Shown here piece after piece: positions 48,927 to 57,495 of a stretch of 64,000 bases of DNA (position 1 is the stretch's first letter; each line of letters starts with the position of its first letter). Source of the DNA: Sinorhizobium fredii NGR234 (GTDB taxonomy: Bacteria; Pseudomonadota; Alphaproteobacteria; Rhizobiales; Rhizobiaceae). The stretch lies in contig NC_012587.1 of assembly GCF_000018545.1 (NCBI RefSeq), positions 3,376,001 through 3,440,000 on the forward strand, in the 5' to 3' direction. The notes beneath the pieces were generated by a model. It ran no database searches. It had not been told where the DNA came from and was given only the letters and a program-made list of their open reading frames with translations. Made by a program: the position numbers and the translations under genes.

Positions 48927-49134
48927 CGATCTGCTCCCTGGCTGGCGCTGAACGCCACACTGTTGATCTTGAAGAGCCGAACGCGTGTCGCAGCGATCGG
49001 TTGAAGGGCGGCCGGCGCTGCTTGACGAATTCAGGCAGTGCCCTAAATCGAAGAATACGAACCTGAGACGGTGAGGACTCACAGCACCAAGATCGCGCGG
49101 GAAAACAGGCGCAAGCCCGCCCCCGTGAACGCGA

Positions 49135-49159
49135 AACGTGCGCAGGGTCGAAAAGTTCC
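49135..49159 (-). promoter_or_regulatory. RpoE2-type general stress promoter of rpoH2
   Basis: On the minus strand GGAAC (49159-49155) is followed by 16 bases and CGTT (49138-49135), which fits the extracytoplasmic sigma factor EcfG/RpoE2 consensus GGAAC-N16/17-cgTT. It faces rpoH2. RpoE2 control of rpoH2 is known in Sinorhizobium meliloti. The rest of 48927-49408 contains a RIME copy and the carD terminator. Confidence 0.65.
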
Positions 49160-49242
49160 CTTCGGTGATGACGATTTTAGATTGCATGCCGCGTGCGATG
49201 CCACCGGCTCCAGACCTGCTCGCGGCAGGGAACCCGCAACGA

Positions 49243-49312
49243 CAGAAGCATGCAGCAATCCCAAGCGCTCCAGCGACCCTTGGTACGCCTGAGAAGACGC
49301 ACAGAGCTACAC
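49243..49312 (+). repeat. RIME-like element, copy F (degenerate)
   Basis: AGAAGCATGCAGCAATC is followed by CTCCAGCGACCCTTGGTACGC and AAGACGCACAGAGCTACAC, recognisable as end of the first and a decayed second palindrome. It lies between rpoH2 and the carD-like gene. Confidence 0.55.
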
Positions 49313-49324
49313 CGCGCAAGGCAC

Positions 49325-49358
49325 GAAAAAAGGCCCGGCGTCAACACCGGGCCTTCTT
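49325..49358 (-). terminator. Rho-independent terminator of the carD-like gene
   Basis: On the minus strand AAGGCCCGG pairs with CCGGGCCTT around TGTTGACG, followed by TTTT. It lies about 50 bp behind the stop of the gene at 49409. Confidence 0.88.
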
Positions 49359-49408
49359 CAAATGCGGAGCATGGGCCTCGCCCGCGTCGAGCGGGCCGGC
49401 AGCCGGCC

Positions 49409-49978
49409 TTAGGCGGCTTCGTCCTGCGTATCGTCTTCTTCGATGGCCTTGCCGCGCTTCGGCCCCTTGTTCAGATTGGCTTCGACGAGGCGCACGGCTT
49501 CCGTTTCCGACATCTTGTTCACGGCAGCGATTTCGCGCGCCATGCGGTCGAGAGCGGCTTCATAGAGCTGGCGCTCGGAATAGGACTGTTCCGGCTGATT
49601 TTCGGCACGATAGAGGTCGCGCACCACTTCCGCGATGGAAATGAGATCGCCGGAGTTGATCTTGGCATCGTATTCCTGGGCGCGCCGCGACCACATGGTC
49701 CGCTTCACGCGTGCCTTGCCCTGCACAACCTTCAATGCGCGATCGACGAAATCGGTTTCGGACAGTTTGCGCATGCCGATGCTGACGGCCTTGGCCACCG
49801 GCACTTTGAGACGCATCTTGTCCTTGTCGAAATCGATGACAAAAAGCTCGAGCTTCATGCCGGCGACTTCCTGCTCCTCAATCGCCACGATCTGACCAAC
49901 GCCATGAGCCGGATAGACGATCGATTCACCGGTCTTGAAGCCTTGGCGCGTTGAAGATTTTTTCTGCTGGGTCGTCAT
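49409..49978 (-). CDS. CarD/CdnL family transcription factor
   Basis: A 189-residue RNA polymerase-binding protein. The N-terminal CarD/RID domain is FKTGESIVYPAHGVGQIVAIEEQEVAGMKLELFVIDF (in pieces) followed by DKMRLKVPVAKAVSIGMRKLS, and the helical C-terminal DNA-binding part has RAQEYDAKINSGDLISIAEVVRDLYR and SERQLYEAALDRMAREIAAV. It ends in an acidic tail (EEDDTQDEAA). Such proteins stabilise open complexes at growth and rRNA promoters in alphaproteobacteria. The ATG at 49978 gives the family start; the frame is open further up. It is separated from fdxA by 407 bp. Confidence 0.93.
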   Translation of the reverse strand: MTTQQKKSSTRQGFKTGESIVYPAHGVGQIVAIEEQEVAGMKLELFVIDFDKDKMRLKVPVAKAVSIGMRKLSETDFVDRALKVVQGKARVKRTMWSRRAQEYDAKINSGDLISIAEVVRDLYRAENQPEQSYSERQLYEAALDRMAREIAAVNKMSETEAVRLVEANLNKGPKRGKAIEEDDTQDEAA

Positions 49979-50385
49979 TCGTTTCAAACACTCCCTAGTG
50001 CGCACCGGCCTCAATCGGCCGGGCCGGGTCGTGAGGCCCGGATAGACGGGGATACCGCCGGATGGGGTCAATCCTGGTCCGTCCAACGAAATGCAAATGG
50101 CATCCTGCGTCGCAGTCACGAGCAACGGAACGTTGCCTATTTTGAAAGTGCCGCGCCGTGGAAATCGATTTGCTTTCGTGCTGGTTTTCGGGCGCGCAAA
50201 GGCACCCTCTGTGGATCAGTGTGTGGAACGTAGCACAAAAAAGAGCGGAAATCAATAATTTGCTGCATGGCAACGATCAAGCCACCATGCTCGCACCTGC
50301 GAGGCACCGGCGGGATTTCCCCAGATTTCCAGCCTCGCGCTTTTTCTGTCGTGCGTCAGCCGCCACGAACCGGGCGGCCGAGGCT
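49979..50385. other. Intergenic region of 407 bp between fdxA and the carD-like gene
   Basis: No convincing gene, terminator or repeat is visible. The middle part near 50150-50270 is less GC-rich and is a likely promoter region for the carD-like gene. Confidence 0.3.
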
Positions 50386-50724
50386 TCAGTCGCCCTGGCC
50401 GGGTTTCTCGGAGAAATACTGCTCGTATTTCCCTTCGACCCCGTCCATCTCCTTGGCCTCCGGCAGAGGGTCCCGCTTGACGGTGATGTTCGGCCACTGG
50501 GTCGCAAAATCAGCGTTCAATTTCAACCACATATCGAGACCCGGCTCGGTATCCGGCTTGATCGCGCCGGCAGGACATTCCGGCTCGCACACGCCACAAT
50601 CGATGCACTCATCCGGATGGATGACGAGGAAATTCTCGCCTTCGTAGAAGCAATCCACCGGGCAGACTTCCACACAGTCCGTGTACTTGCAGCGAATGCA
50701 ATTGTCGGTCACGACATACGTCAT
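50386..50724 (-). CDS. fdxA: Seven-iron ferredoxin FdxA
   Basis: A 112-residue ferredoxin. The cysteine pattern [18 protein letters not shown] at residues 9-24 gives the [3Fe-4S] plus part of the [4Fe-4S] ligand set, and [16 protein letters not shown] follows at 40-55. The C-terminal half ([36 protein letters not shown] in pieces) matches FdxA of alphaproteobacteria. It carries electrons in the cytoplasm; partners are unknown. It lies between the S4/helicase pair and carD, as in other rhizobia, with a RIME element upstream. Confidence 0.95.
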   Translation of the reverse strand: MTYVVTDNCIRCKYTDCVEVCPVDCFYEGENFLVIHPDECIDCGVCEPECPAGAIKPDTEPGLDMWLKLNADFATQWPNITVKRDPLPEAKEMDGVEGKYEQYFSEKPGQGD

Positions 50725-50848
50725 GAGGTACTCCAGCCAAGCTCACATTTGACGGCAGACGGCAAATCGCGGTGATGCTCGATCGGCCGCGCATGCTAGG
50801 AATGCCCGGCGCGCATAGCTGCCCGAAGCAAACCACGAACGCCACCTT

Positions 50849-50952
50849 CTGCATGGTTCCTTAGACAGGGCACCGATTTACGGATGAGACCATGCAGCAG
50901 TTCAATTCTTGCAGCGACCTTTGTGCGCCTGAACATGCGCACGGCGCTGCAA
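50849..50952 (+). repeat. RIME-like element, copy G
   Basis: CTGCATGGTTCCTTAGAC faces CGGATGAGACCATGCAG, and TTGCAGCGACCTTTGTGCGCC faces TGCGCACGGCGCTGCAA. It sits between the S4 gene and fdxA, both on the minus strand. The remaining part of the 371-bp interval 50725-51095 shows nothing else. Confidence 0.75.
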
Positions 50953-51095
50953 ACTGGCTTGTGACGTAAAGGCTTTGGGCGGCCTTTGCAAGAATAATCC
51001 ACGCGCAATTTGCCCCGAAAAGGGCAGAGTTTTCCAGCCTGGCCACGCTATCGGATCGAAGCATCCAAAACCCGGTTTCCGACACCGGACAAGGC

Positions 51096-51506
51096 CTACT
51101 TGTCGTCCTCGAAGCCGGGCTTGAGGCGCTCGGTGTCGCGCCGCTCCCGCTTCGTCGGCCGTCCTGCGCCGCGCTCGCGCGTCGCCTGTTCGAAGCGCGT
51201 GAGACGCTCGGCGGGTGCTTCCGGCGTCAGGTCCTCGTAAAGCAGCCGCGCCTCTTCAAAGGGGCCGCGCCGGGTTCCGGGCAGCAGCACCCGTACGACG
51301 AGGTCGCGGCGCTCGAGCGAAAGCTCCAGCGTGTCACCCGCCTTGACTGTTGCGGACGACTGCGTCGCCCGCGCTCCGTTGACGGCCACATGGCCCGCCT
51401 CGATCGCCTTCTGGGCGAGCGAACGCGACTTGATCAGCCGGGCGAAGAACAGCCACTTGTCGAGCCGCTGGCGTGCCGCGGGCGGGGACGGTGGCTGTTT
51501 CTCCAT
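51096..51506 (-). CDS. RNA-binding S4 domain protein (Hsp15-like)
   Basis: A 136-residue protein whose residues 12-75 form an S4 domain (RQRLDKWLFFARLIKSRSLAQKAIEAGHVAVNGARATQSSATVKAGDTLEL in pieces). The rest is basic and probably disordered (RFEQATRERGAGRPTKRERRDTERLKPG). Hsp15 rescues stalled 50S subunits carrying peptidyl-tRNA, and a similar role is likely. It starts seven bases behind the stop of the Suv3-like helicase, so the two are co-transcribed and probably co-translated. Confidence 0.93.
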   Translation of the reverse strand: MEKQPPSPPAARQRLDKWLFFARLIKSRSLAQKAIEAGHVAVNGARATQSSATVKAGDTLELSLERRDLVVRVLLPGTRRGPFEEARLLYEDLTPEAPAERLTRFEQATRERGAGRPTKRERRDTERLKPGFEDDK

Positions 51507-51513
51507 GGTCCGC

Positions 51514-54500
51514 CTACTTCTTCAGTTGCTCCTTGAGCGCGGCGAGCTTCGCGAAGGGCGAATCCGGATCGATCGGCTTCTCCTTGCGCGGCGGGCGATT
51601 GTCGAACTTGACGGCCCGGTCGTGGCGCTCGTGTCGGTCCTGACGCTCCTTGCGCTGGCCGCCCGGCTTGCCATCCTGAGGCTTGGCGCGCCCCGGGGCA
51701 CCGCCCTTGCGGCCGCCCTCCCGGGCTTCCCCCTGGCCGTGCCGCTGACCGCCACGGCGCTGGTCGCCCTGCTGATGGCGTCCGCCGCGCTGGTTGTCCT
51801 GGCGGGTGCCGGGACGCCACAGGAGCACCGGCTTCGGCTCGGCTGGCTCTTCCGGCTGCGCGGCTGCGGGAGCTTCCTCGCCGCCAGCCTCAGCCGGCGC
51901 CGCTTCCGTCGGAGCAGCTTCTGCCAGTTCGGCTTGTGTCGACGCCGTTTCCGCCGGTGCCGCATCCGCATCGGATGGCTCCGCTGCGTCATCTGCATCC
52001 GCCTCGACGTGCTCGGTCGCCGCTTCCGGCGCTGCGCTCGCCTCTGCCGGCGTGCCGTCCTGCTTCGCAAGGAAGGCTGCCGCCTCCTCCGCGGTCACGC
52101 TGTCGGCGCGATAGCCGAGACCCTTCAGGATCTCCTCCATATCATCCGGCGTCGCGCCGAGGATCGACAGCATCGACGTCGTCGCCGTGAAGCGACGGCC
52201 GTCATAGGCACCCTCGGGCCGCTGCGTCGTGCCGGGCTTCCATTGGAGGAGCGGGCGGATCAGGTCCGCGAGACGCTCCAGGATGTCGATCCTGACCGCC
52301 CGCTTGCCGAGATAGCGAAATCCGGCGAGCTTGTAGAAGGTCCGCTCGAAGGACGGGTCGGTGACGACCGAAGTCCGGCCGGCGGCAAGAATCGGGATCA
52401 GTTCGCCGTAGCCGGGCTTGTCCAGGCCGTCGTTCTTCAGCGCCCAGAGAAGCGTGATCAGTTCGGCCGGGGCCGGCTTCAGGAGGGCCGGCAGGAAGAT
52501 GTGGTAGGCGCCGAAACGAACGCCATACTTGCGGATCGACGCCCGGCTTTCCTGGTCGAGCGACTTCACCTCTTCGGCGACGTCGCGCCGGAAGAGCACG
52601 CCGAGATTCTCGACGATCTGGAAGGCCAGCCCCTTGGCCAGCCCCTCAAGATCCTCGGCGCGCGAAATATCGTCGAGCGGCTTCAGCACCGTGCTGATGT
52701 GATGGTTCACGTAGCGCTCGATCCGCGCCACGACATGGTCGCGGGCATTGGCCGTGAGCTGCTCGTCGGCAAGCAGGATGACGCGGGGCCGCATGACGTG
52801 GTCGCTGGCCGCAAGCCGCGCCACCGGATCGCCGAGCCAGCGCACGAGACCGTCCGACGAAAGCGCCAGGTCGTTGTTGCCGGCCGCATGCAGACGGGCG
52901 GCGCGCGCCTCGAATTCCAGCGCAAGCGCCTTCTGGGCAGCGCCCTGAACGGCCTTTGCGTCCGTTCCCTCGCTGCCGGCGACAAGCGTGAACCGGAAAC
53001 CGGTTAGCTGACCCACGTGGTGCCCTTCGACGAAGACATCACCATTCACACTGATTTCTGCTTCCAGCATCGCATTCTCTCTCAGGCGCTTCATGAGCAC
53101 AGATGTCCTGCGGTCAACGAAGCGTTTCGTCAACCTTTCATGTAACGCGTCGGACAATCGATCTTCGATTTCCCGCGTCTTTTCTTGCCAGTGTGTCGGA
53201 TCGGCAAGCCACCCGGGCCGGTTGGACACATAGGTCCAGGTCCTGATCTGCGCGATTCGCGCCGAAAGTGTGTCAATCTCGCCATCCGTATGGTCGGCGC
53301 GGCGGACCTGCTCGGCCATGAAGTCCTCGTTGACAGTGCCATGGCGAACGAGATCGGCATAGATGCTCGCAATCAGGTCGGCGTGCTGCGCCGGCGCGAT
53401 GCGACGGTAGTCGGGCAGCGCGCAGGCTTCCCAGAGCTTCTCGACGCGTTCCGAAGTCGTGGCCACGTCCACGACCTCCGGATATCGGGCCAGGTGCTCC
53501 AGTGCCTGCTGGTCGACGGCCGGAAGGGCGCGCGTCAGGCCGGACACCGCCGGTGCCGCCTCGAGGCTGTGCTTCAGCGCCTTCAGGGAGGAATAGTCGA
53601 CCGCCTTGGAGCGCCATTGCAACACCCGGACCGGATCGAACTCATGCGACTCGATCCGCTGCACCAATTCGTCCTCGAAGGGATCGACGCGACCGGTGAC
53701 GCCGAATGTGCCGTCACGGACATGACGGCCGGCGCGGCCGGCGACCTGGGCAAGCTCAGCCGGATTGAGATTGCGGTACTGGTAGCCGTCGAACTTGCGG
53801 TCCTGCGCGAAGGCGACGTGATCGACGTCGAGGTTGAGCCCCATGCCGATCGCGTCGGTCGCCACCAGATAGTCGACGTCGCCTTCCTGGTAGAGCGCCA
53901 CCTGGGCATTGCGGGTGCGCGGCGAGAGAGCGCCGAGCACCACCGCGGCGCCGCCGCGCTGCCGCCGGATCAGCTCGGCGATGGCATAGACCTCGTCGGC
54001 CGAGAAGGCGACGATCGCCGAGCGATGCGGCAGCCGGGTGATCTTCTTCGAGCCCGCATAGAGAAGCTGCGACATGCGCGGCCGTTCGACCACCGTTATA
54101 CCGGGCAAGAGGTGCTCGAGGATCGGCCGCATGGTCGCGGCACCAAGCAGCAGCGTCTCTCCCCTGCCGCGCAGATGCAGGAGCCTGTCGGTGAAGATAT
54201 GGCCGCGCTCCAGATCGCCGGCGAGCTGCACCTCGTCGATCGCCACGAAGGAAGCCGTCGTCTCGCGCGGCATCGCTTCCACCGTGCAGACCGAGTAGCG
54301 GGCCCGATGCGGGGCGATTTTCTCCTCGCCGGTGATCAGCGCGACGTTGTGGTGTCCGACCTTCTCGACGAGACGCGTATAGACCTCGCGGGCAAGCAAT
54401 CGAAGCGGCAGCCCGATGACGCCGCTGTCATGCGCGACCATGCGCTCGATGGCGTAATGCGTCTTGCCGGTATTGGTGGGTCCGAGCACCGCGGTCACGC

Positions 54501-54540
54501 CGCGGCCGCTCAGGATCATGGATTGGAAGGACAAGGTCAT
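51514..54540 (-). CDS. Suv3-like DEAD/DEAH RNA helicase with long low-complexity tail
   Basis: A 1008-residue helicase. Motif I is GPTNTGKT near residue 20, motif II DEVQLAGD near 105, motif III-like GAATMRP, and motif VI QVAGRAGRHV near 277, followed by a long helicase C-terminal and SUV3-type region up to about residue 800. The last 200 residues are first Ala/Glu/Pro-rich and acidic (AEASAAPEAATEHVEADADD) and then Gly/Arg/Gln-rich and basic (QDNQRGGRHQQGDQRRGGQRHG in pieces), like RNA-binding degradosome helicases. In the mitochondrial relative Suv3 works in RNA decay. The ATG at 54540 precedes the P-loop; 54519 is an alternative. Upstream lie a RIME copy and the GANTC cluster. It is followed by an S4 protein gene after 7 bp. 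Confidence 0.9.
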   Translation of the reverse strand: MTLSFQSMILSGRGVTAVLGPTNTGKTHYAIERMVAHDSGVIGLPLRLLAREVYTRLVEKVGHHNVALITGEEKIAPHRARYSVCTVEAMPRETTASFVAIDEVQLAGDLERGHIFTDRLLHLRGRGETLLLGAATMRPILEHLLPGITVVERPRMSQLLYAGSKKITRLPHRSAIVAFSADEVYAIAELIRRQRGGAAVVLGALSPRTRNAQVALYQEGDVDYLVATDAIGMGLNLDVDHVAFAQDRKFDGYQYRNLNPAELAQVAGRAGRHVRDGTFGVTGRVDPFEDELVQRIESHEFDPVRVLQWRSKAVDYSSLKALKHSLEAAPAVSGLTRALPAVDQQALEHLARYPEVVDVATTSERVEKLWEACALPDYRRIAPAQHADLIASIYADLVRHGTVNEDFMAEQVRRADHTDGEIDTLSARIAQIRTWTYVSNRPGWLADPTHWQEKTREIEDRLSDALHERLTKRFVDRRTSVLMKRLRENAMLEAEISVNGDVFVEGHHVGQLTGFRFTLVAGSEGTDAKAVQGAAQKALALEFEARAARLHAAGNNDLALSSDGLVRWLGDPVARLAASDHVMRPRVILLADEQLTANARDHVVARIERYVNHHISTVLKPLDDISRAEDLEGLAKGLAFQIVENLGVLFRRDVAEEVKSLDQESRASIRKYGVRFGAYHIFLPALLKPAPAELITLLWALKNDGLDKPGYGELIPILAAGRTSVVTDPSFERTFYKLAGFRYLGKRAVRIDILERLADLIRPLLQWKPGTTQRPEGAYDGRRFTATTSMLSILGATPDDMEEILKGLGYRADSVTAEEAAAFLAKQDGTPAEASAAPEAATEHVEADADDAAEPSDADAAPAETASTQAELAEAAPTEAAPAEAGGEEAPAAAQPEEPAEPKPVLLWRPGTRQDNQRGGRHQQGDQRRGGQRHGQGEAREGGRKGGAPGRAKPQDGKPGGQRKERQDRHERHDRAVKFDNRPPRKEKPIDPDSPFAKLAALKEQLKK

Positions 54541-54556
54541 CGATCCCGGGCAGTCT

Positions 54557-54659
54557 CTACAGCGCCGCGCGTCTTTCAGACGCACAAAGGTCGCTGAAGC
54601 ACTTCTGATTGCTGCATGTTCTATCCTTAAATCGGCGCCGATTTAAGGATGGAACATGC
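54557..54659 (-). repeat. RIME-like element, copy H (reversed)
   Basis: CTACAGCGCCGCGCGTCT faces AGACGCACAAAGGTCGCTGAAG, then TGCATGTTCTATCCTTAAATC faces GATTTAAGGATGGAACATGC. It begins 17 bp before the helicase start codon, on the 5' side of that gene. A further GC-rich hairpin (CTCCGG...CCGGAG) lies at 54683-54712. Confidence 0.8.
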
Positions 54660-54819
54660 GATAGGAGCCAAGCGCTGACGCACTCCGGCGGGCAACAGAT
54701 GCCCACCCGGAGGCCCGAGCGCAAGGGGGCGCGAGCAATTAAAAGCATCAGGCTGCCGCCGGCCATATCTTGGGGCTCTTTTCATCTGCAAAAATTGACA
54801 CGTGGAACAGTGGTGGAAC

Positions 54820-55116
54820 GAATCGGAGACGAATCGCTGACTCGCGCCGATTCACTGTATGTTCACGACTATATATAGATTTCAACGACTGGACTCGCAC
54901 CATATGCTGAATCTTCCGTCGCCCCAGGCGTCGCACCATGAACGAGGCGGCACATTAGGGCCGCCGACGACGGAATCAGCTCAAAGGATTCCGAATCCAA
55001 GAGTCTGGAATAGCTGGAAAATTTTGACCAAGATTCGTTTTTCGGCACTCCGATTCCGGGAATACGAATCGCCACATCGCAGGCGCGGCCGAGTTGAGGC
55101 GACTCCGCTCGGACTC
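54820..55116. other. Dense cluster of 15 GANTC (CcrM) methylation sites
   Basis: GANTC starts at 54820, 54831, 54839, 54849, 54892, 54909, 54973, 54987, 54993, 55001, 55032, 55052, 55066, 55101 and 55112. Random sequence would give about one in this length; the first kilobase of the window has two. Most copies sit in CGAATC, GATTCG or GATTCC contexts. The stretch is non-coding, contains the AT-rich palindrome CTATATATAG at 54869-54878 and a hairpin CTCCGC-N8-GCGGAG at 55103-55122. It lies upstream of the helicase gene and behind the phbB terminator. Confidence 0.85.
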
Positions 55117-55199
55117 GCGGAGTGCGTAGTCCCTGCCTCTGCCCGCTACAACATATAGTGGTCACGTGCTTCGTTGATGCAGGGATTTCGACGGCGCAA

Positions 55200-55231
55200 A
55201 AATGAAAAGCGGCGCCCCGAAGAGCGCCGCG
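55200..55231 (-). terminator. Rho-independent terminator of phbB
   Basis: On the minus strand GCGGCGC pairs with GCGCCGC around TCTTCGGG, followed by TTTTCATTTTT, about 23 bp behind the phbB stop. Confidence 0.85.
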
Positions 55232-55253
55232 CAACAACCGACGATCGAAAATG

Positions 55254-55979
55254 TCAGGCGAAATACTGCCCGCCATTCGCCGAGATCGTCGAACCGGTGA
55301 TGAAGCCGGATTCATCCGAGGCCAGGAACACGACGCAGCGGGCGATTTCCTCCGGCTCGCCGAGGCGGCCGACGGGGATCTGCGGGATGATCCTTTCGTT
55401 CAAGACCTTTTCCGGCACCGCCCGCACCATCTCCGTGCCGATATAGCCGGGGCATATCGCATTGACGGTGACGCCCTTTGCCGCGCCTTCCTGGGCCAGC
55501 GCCTTGGTGAAGCCGAGATCGCCGGCCTTGGCGGCCGAATAGTTCGCCTGGCCCATCTGGCCCTTCTGGCCGTTGATCGACGAGATGTTGATGACGCGGC
55601 CGAAGCCGCGGTCGCGCATGCCCGACCAGACCGGATGCGTCATGTTGAAGAGGCCGGTGAGGTTGGTGTTGATGACCTCGCCCCACTGTTCCGGCGTCAT
55701 CTTGTGGAACATCGCATCACGGGTGATGCCGGCATTGTTGACGAGAATGTCGACCGGCCCGAGATCCGCCTCGACCTTGGCGATGCCGTCGACGCAGGCC
55801 TGATAGCTGGAGACATCCCATTTGTAGACCGGGATGCCGGTTTCCTGCTTGAAGGCCTGAGCCTTCTCGTCATTGCCGGCATAGTTCGCGGCCACCTTGT
55901 AGCCGGCCGCCTTCAGCGCGACGGAAATTGCAGCGCCGATACCGCGGGACCCACCCGTAACCAATGCTACCCTGCTCAT
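55254..55979 (-). CDS. phbB: Acetoacetyl-CoA reductase PhbB
   Basis: A 241-residue short-chain dehydrogenase that makes (R)-3-hydroxybutyryl-CoA with NADPH for polyhydroxybutyrate. The cofactor motif is VTGGSRGIG near residue 7, the NAG motif near 88, the catalytic serine in NISSINGQKGQ near 138 and Tyr-Lys in YSAAKAG near 151. The ATG at 55979 gives the family start. It lies 109 bp behind phbA, the usual phbAB order, and ends at a terminator. Confidence 0.97.
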   Translation of the reverse strand: MSRVALVTGGSRGIGAAISVALKAAGYKVAANYAGNDEKAQAFKQETGIPVYKWDVSSYQACVDGIAKVEADLGPVDILVNNAGITRDAMFHKMTPEQWGEVINTNLTGLFNMTHPVWSGMRDRGFGRVINISSINGQKGQMGQANYSAAKAGDLGFTKALAQEGAAKGVTVNAICPGYIGTEMVRAVPEKVLNERIIPQIPVGRLGEPEEIARCVVFLASDESGFITGSTISANGGQYFA

Positions 55980-56088
55980 GTTCGCCTCCCATTGGGTTAA
56001 GTCTGCCAAAACTGTCCTTCCACGGCCCGGAGGTCCGGGCCGTGCTCTCGTTTGATAGGGCGGGTAGCCCTTGCATGCCGCTGGCCGG

Positions 56089-57270
56089 TTACAGGCGCTC
56101 GACGCACATGGCGACGCCCATGCCGCCGCCGATGCACAAGGTTGCAAGGCCCTTGGAAACGCCGCGCCGCTTCATCTCGAAGAGCAGCGTGTTGAGGACG
56201 CGGGCACCGGAAGCGCCGATCGGATGGCCGATGGCGATCGCGCCGCCGTTGACGTTGACGATCGACGGATCCCAGCCGAGATCCTTGTTGACCGCGCAGG
56301 CCTGCGCCGCGAAGGCTTCGTTGGCCTCGACGAGTTCGACGTCGCCGATCGGCCAGCCGGCCTTCTCGAGCGCCTTGCGGGAGGCGGGAATCGGGCCGGT
56401 GCCCATGATCTGCGGGTCGACGCCGGCCGTCGCCCAGGAGACGATGCGGGCGAGCGGCTGGATGCCGCGTTTGGCAGCCTCGGCCTCGGTCATCAGCAGC
56501 GTCGCGGCGGCGCCGTCATTGAGCCCGGAGGCATTGCCGGCGGTCACCGTTCCTTCCTTGTCGAAGGCCGGCCTGAGCTTGGCAATCGACTCGAGCGTGG
56601 CGCCGTGGCGGATATATTCGTCCTGATCGACGGTGACGTCGCCCTTGCGCGTCTTGACGATGAAGGGGACGATCTCGTCGGCGAAGCGGCCGGCCTTCTG
56701 CGCCGCCTCGGCCTTGTTCTGCGAGCGGAGCGCGAATTCGTCCTGCTCCTCGCGGGTCAGCTGCCACTTGCGCGCCACGTTCTCGGCGGTGGTGCCCATG
56801 TGGTAGCCGTAGAAGGCGTCGGTCAGGCCGTCCTTGATCATCGTGTCGATCATCTTGTAGTCGCCCATCTTCACGCCGCCGCGCAGATGGGCGCAATGCG
56901 GCGCCATCGACATCGACTCCATGCCGCCGGCGACGATGATGCTCGCATCGCCGGTGGCGATCTGCTGCATGCCGAGGGCGACGGCGCGCAAGCCCGAGCC
57001 GCAGAGCTGGTTCATGCCCCAGGCGGTCTTTTCCTGCGGGACGCCGGCCTTGATCGCCGCCTGGCGGGCCGGGTTCTGCCCTTCGCCGGCCGGAAGCACC
57101 TGGCCGAGGATCACCTCGTCGACCTCTGCCGCATCGACACCGGCCCGTTCGAGGACCGCCTTGATGACCGTTGCACCCAGTTCATGAGCGGGAGTGTTGC
57201 CGAAGGCGCCGTTGAAGGACCCGACTGCGGTGCGAGCGGCGCTGGCGATCACGATGGAGGGATTGCTCAT
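56089..57270 (-). CDS. phbA: Acetyl-CoA acetyltransferase PhbA (beta-ketothiolase)
   Basis: A 393-residue biosynthetic thiolase that joins two acetyl-CoA into acetoacetyl-CoA. The acyl-carrying cysteine is in [11 protein letters not shown] near residue 89, the catalytic histidine in [10 protein letters not shown] near 349 and the second cysteine in [10 protein letters not shown] near 379. The ATG at 57270 gives the family start ([17 protein letters not shown]). It is the first gene of phbAB, divergent from phaR across 225 bp that may hold a PhaR site. Confidence 0.97.
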   Translation of the reverse strand: MSNPSIVIASAARTAVGSFNGAFGNTPAHELGATVIKAVLERAGVDAAEVDEVILGQVLPAGEGQNPARQAAIKAGVPQEKTAWGMNQLCGSGLRAVALGMQQIATGDASIIVAGGMESMSMAPHCAHLRGGVKMGDYKMIDTMIKDGLTDAFYGYHMGTTAENVARKWQLTREEQDEFALRSQNKAEAAQKAGRFADEIVPFIVKTRKGDVTVDQDEYIRHGATLESIAKLRPAFDKEGTVTAGNASGLNDGAAATLLMTEAEAAKRGIQPLARIVSWATAGVDPQIMGTGPIPASRKALEKAGWPIGDVELVEANEAFAAQACAVNKDLGWDPSIVNVNGGAIAIGHPIGASGARVLNTLLFEMKRRGVSKGLATLCIGGGMGVAMCVERL

Positions 57271-57403
57271 GGGACGTTTCCTCTTGTTTCCTTTGCCTGG
57301 AGAAGCAGACTGGCAAAGCCAAGAGCGCAAGTCAAACGCCTTTGATGCCCTGCAACAAAAGCTTCACGGGCGCGCCGTTCATCACGTTTTGCACCTGCGT
57401 CGC

Positions 57404-57415
57404 CGCAACGCACAA
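57404..57415. promoter_or_regulatory. Candidate PhaR site between phbA and phaR
   Basis: CGCAACGCACAA differs in one base from the PhaR motif TGCRNYGCASMA as I recall it for Sinorhizobium. It lies 81 bp before the phaR start in the divergent promoter region. The motif is from memory and needs checking. Confidence 0.3.
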
Positions 57416-57495
57416 AGAGATTGTCAGCGGTGCTCTTTTGCGGATACTCTTAAAAAACACAATAAAGACGGGACGATGGGTAAGAGGAGACCCTG

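Noticed and set aside
54820..55116. Reading the GANTC cluster as the chromosomal replication origin
   Set aside because: I see no DnaA boxes (TTATCCACA-like) around it and no dnaA, hemE or repABC genes. A cluster of methylation sites alone is not enough.
54859..55315. Small open frames on both strands across the GANTC cluster
   Set aside because: The frames have no ribosome site or recognisable pattern, overlap each other on opposite strands, and one runs through the phbB terminator.
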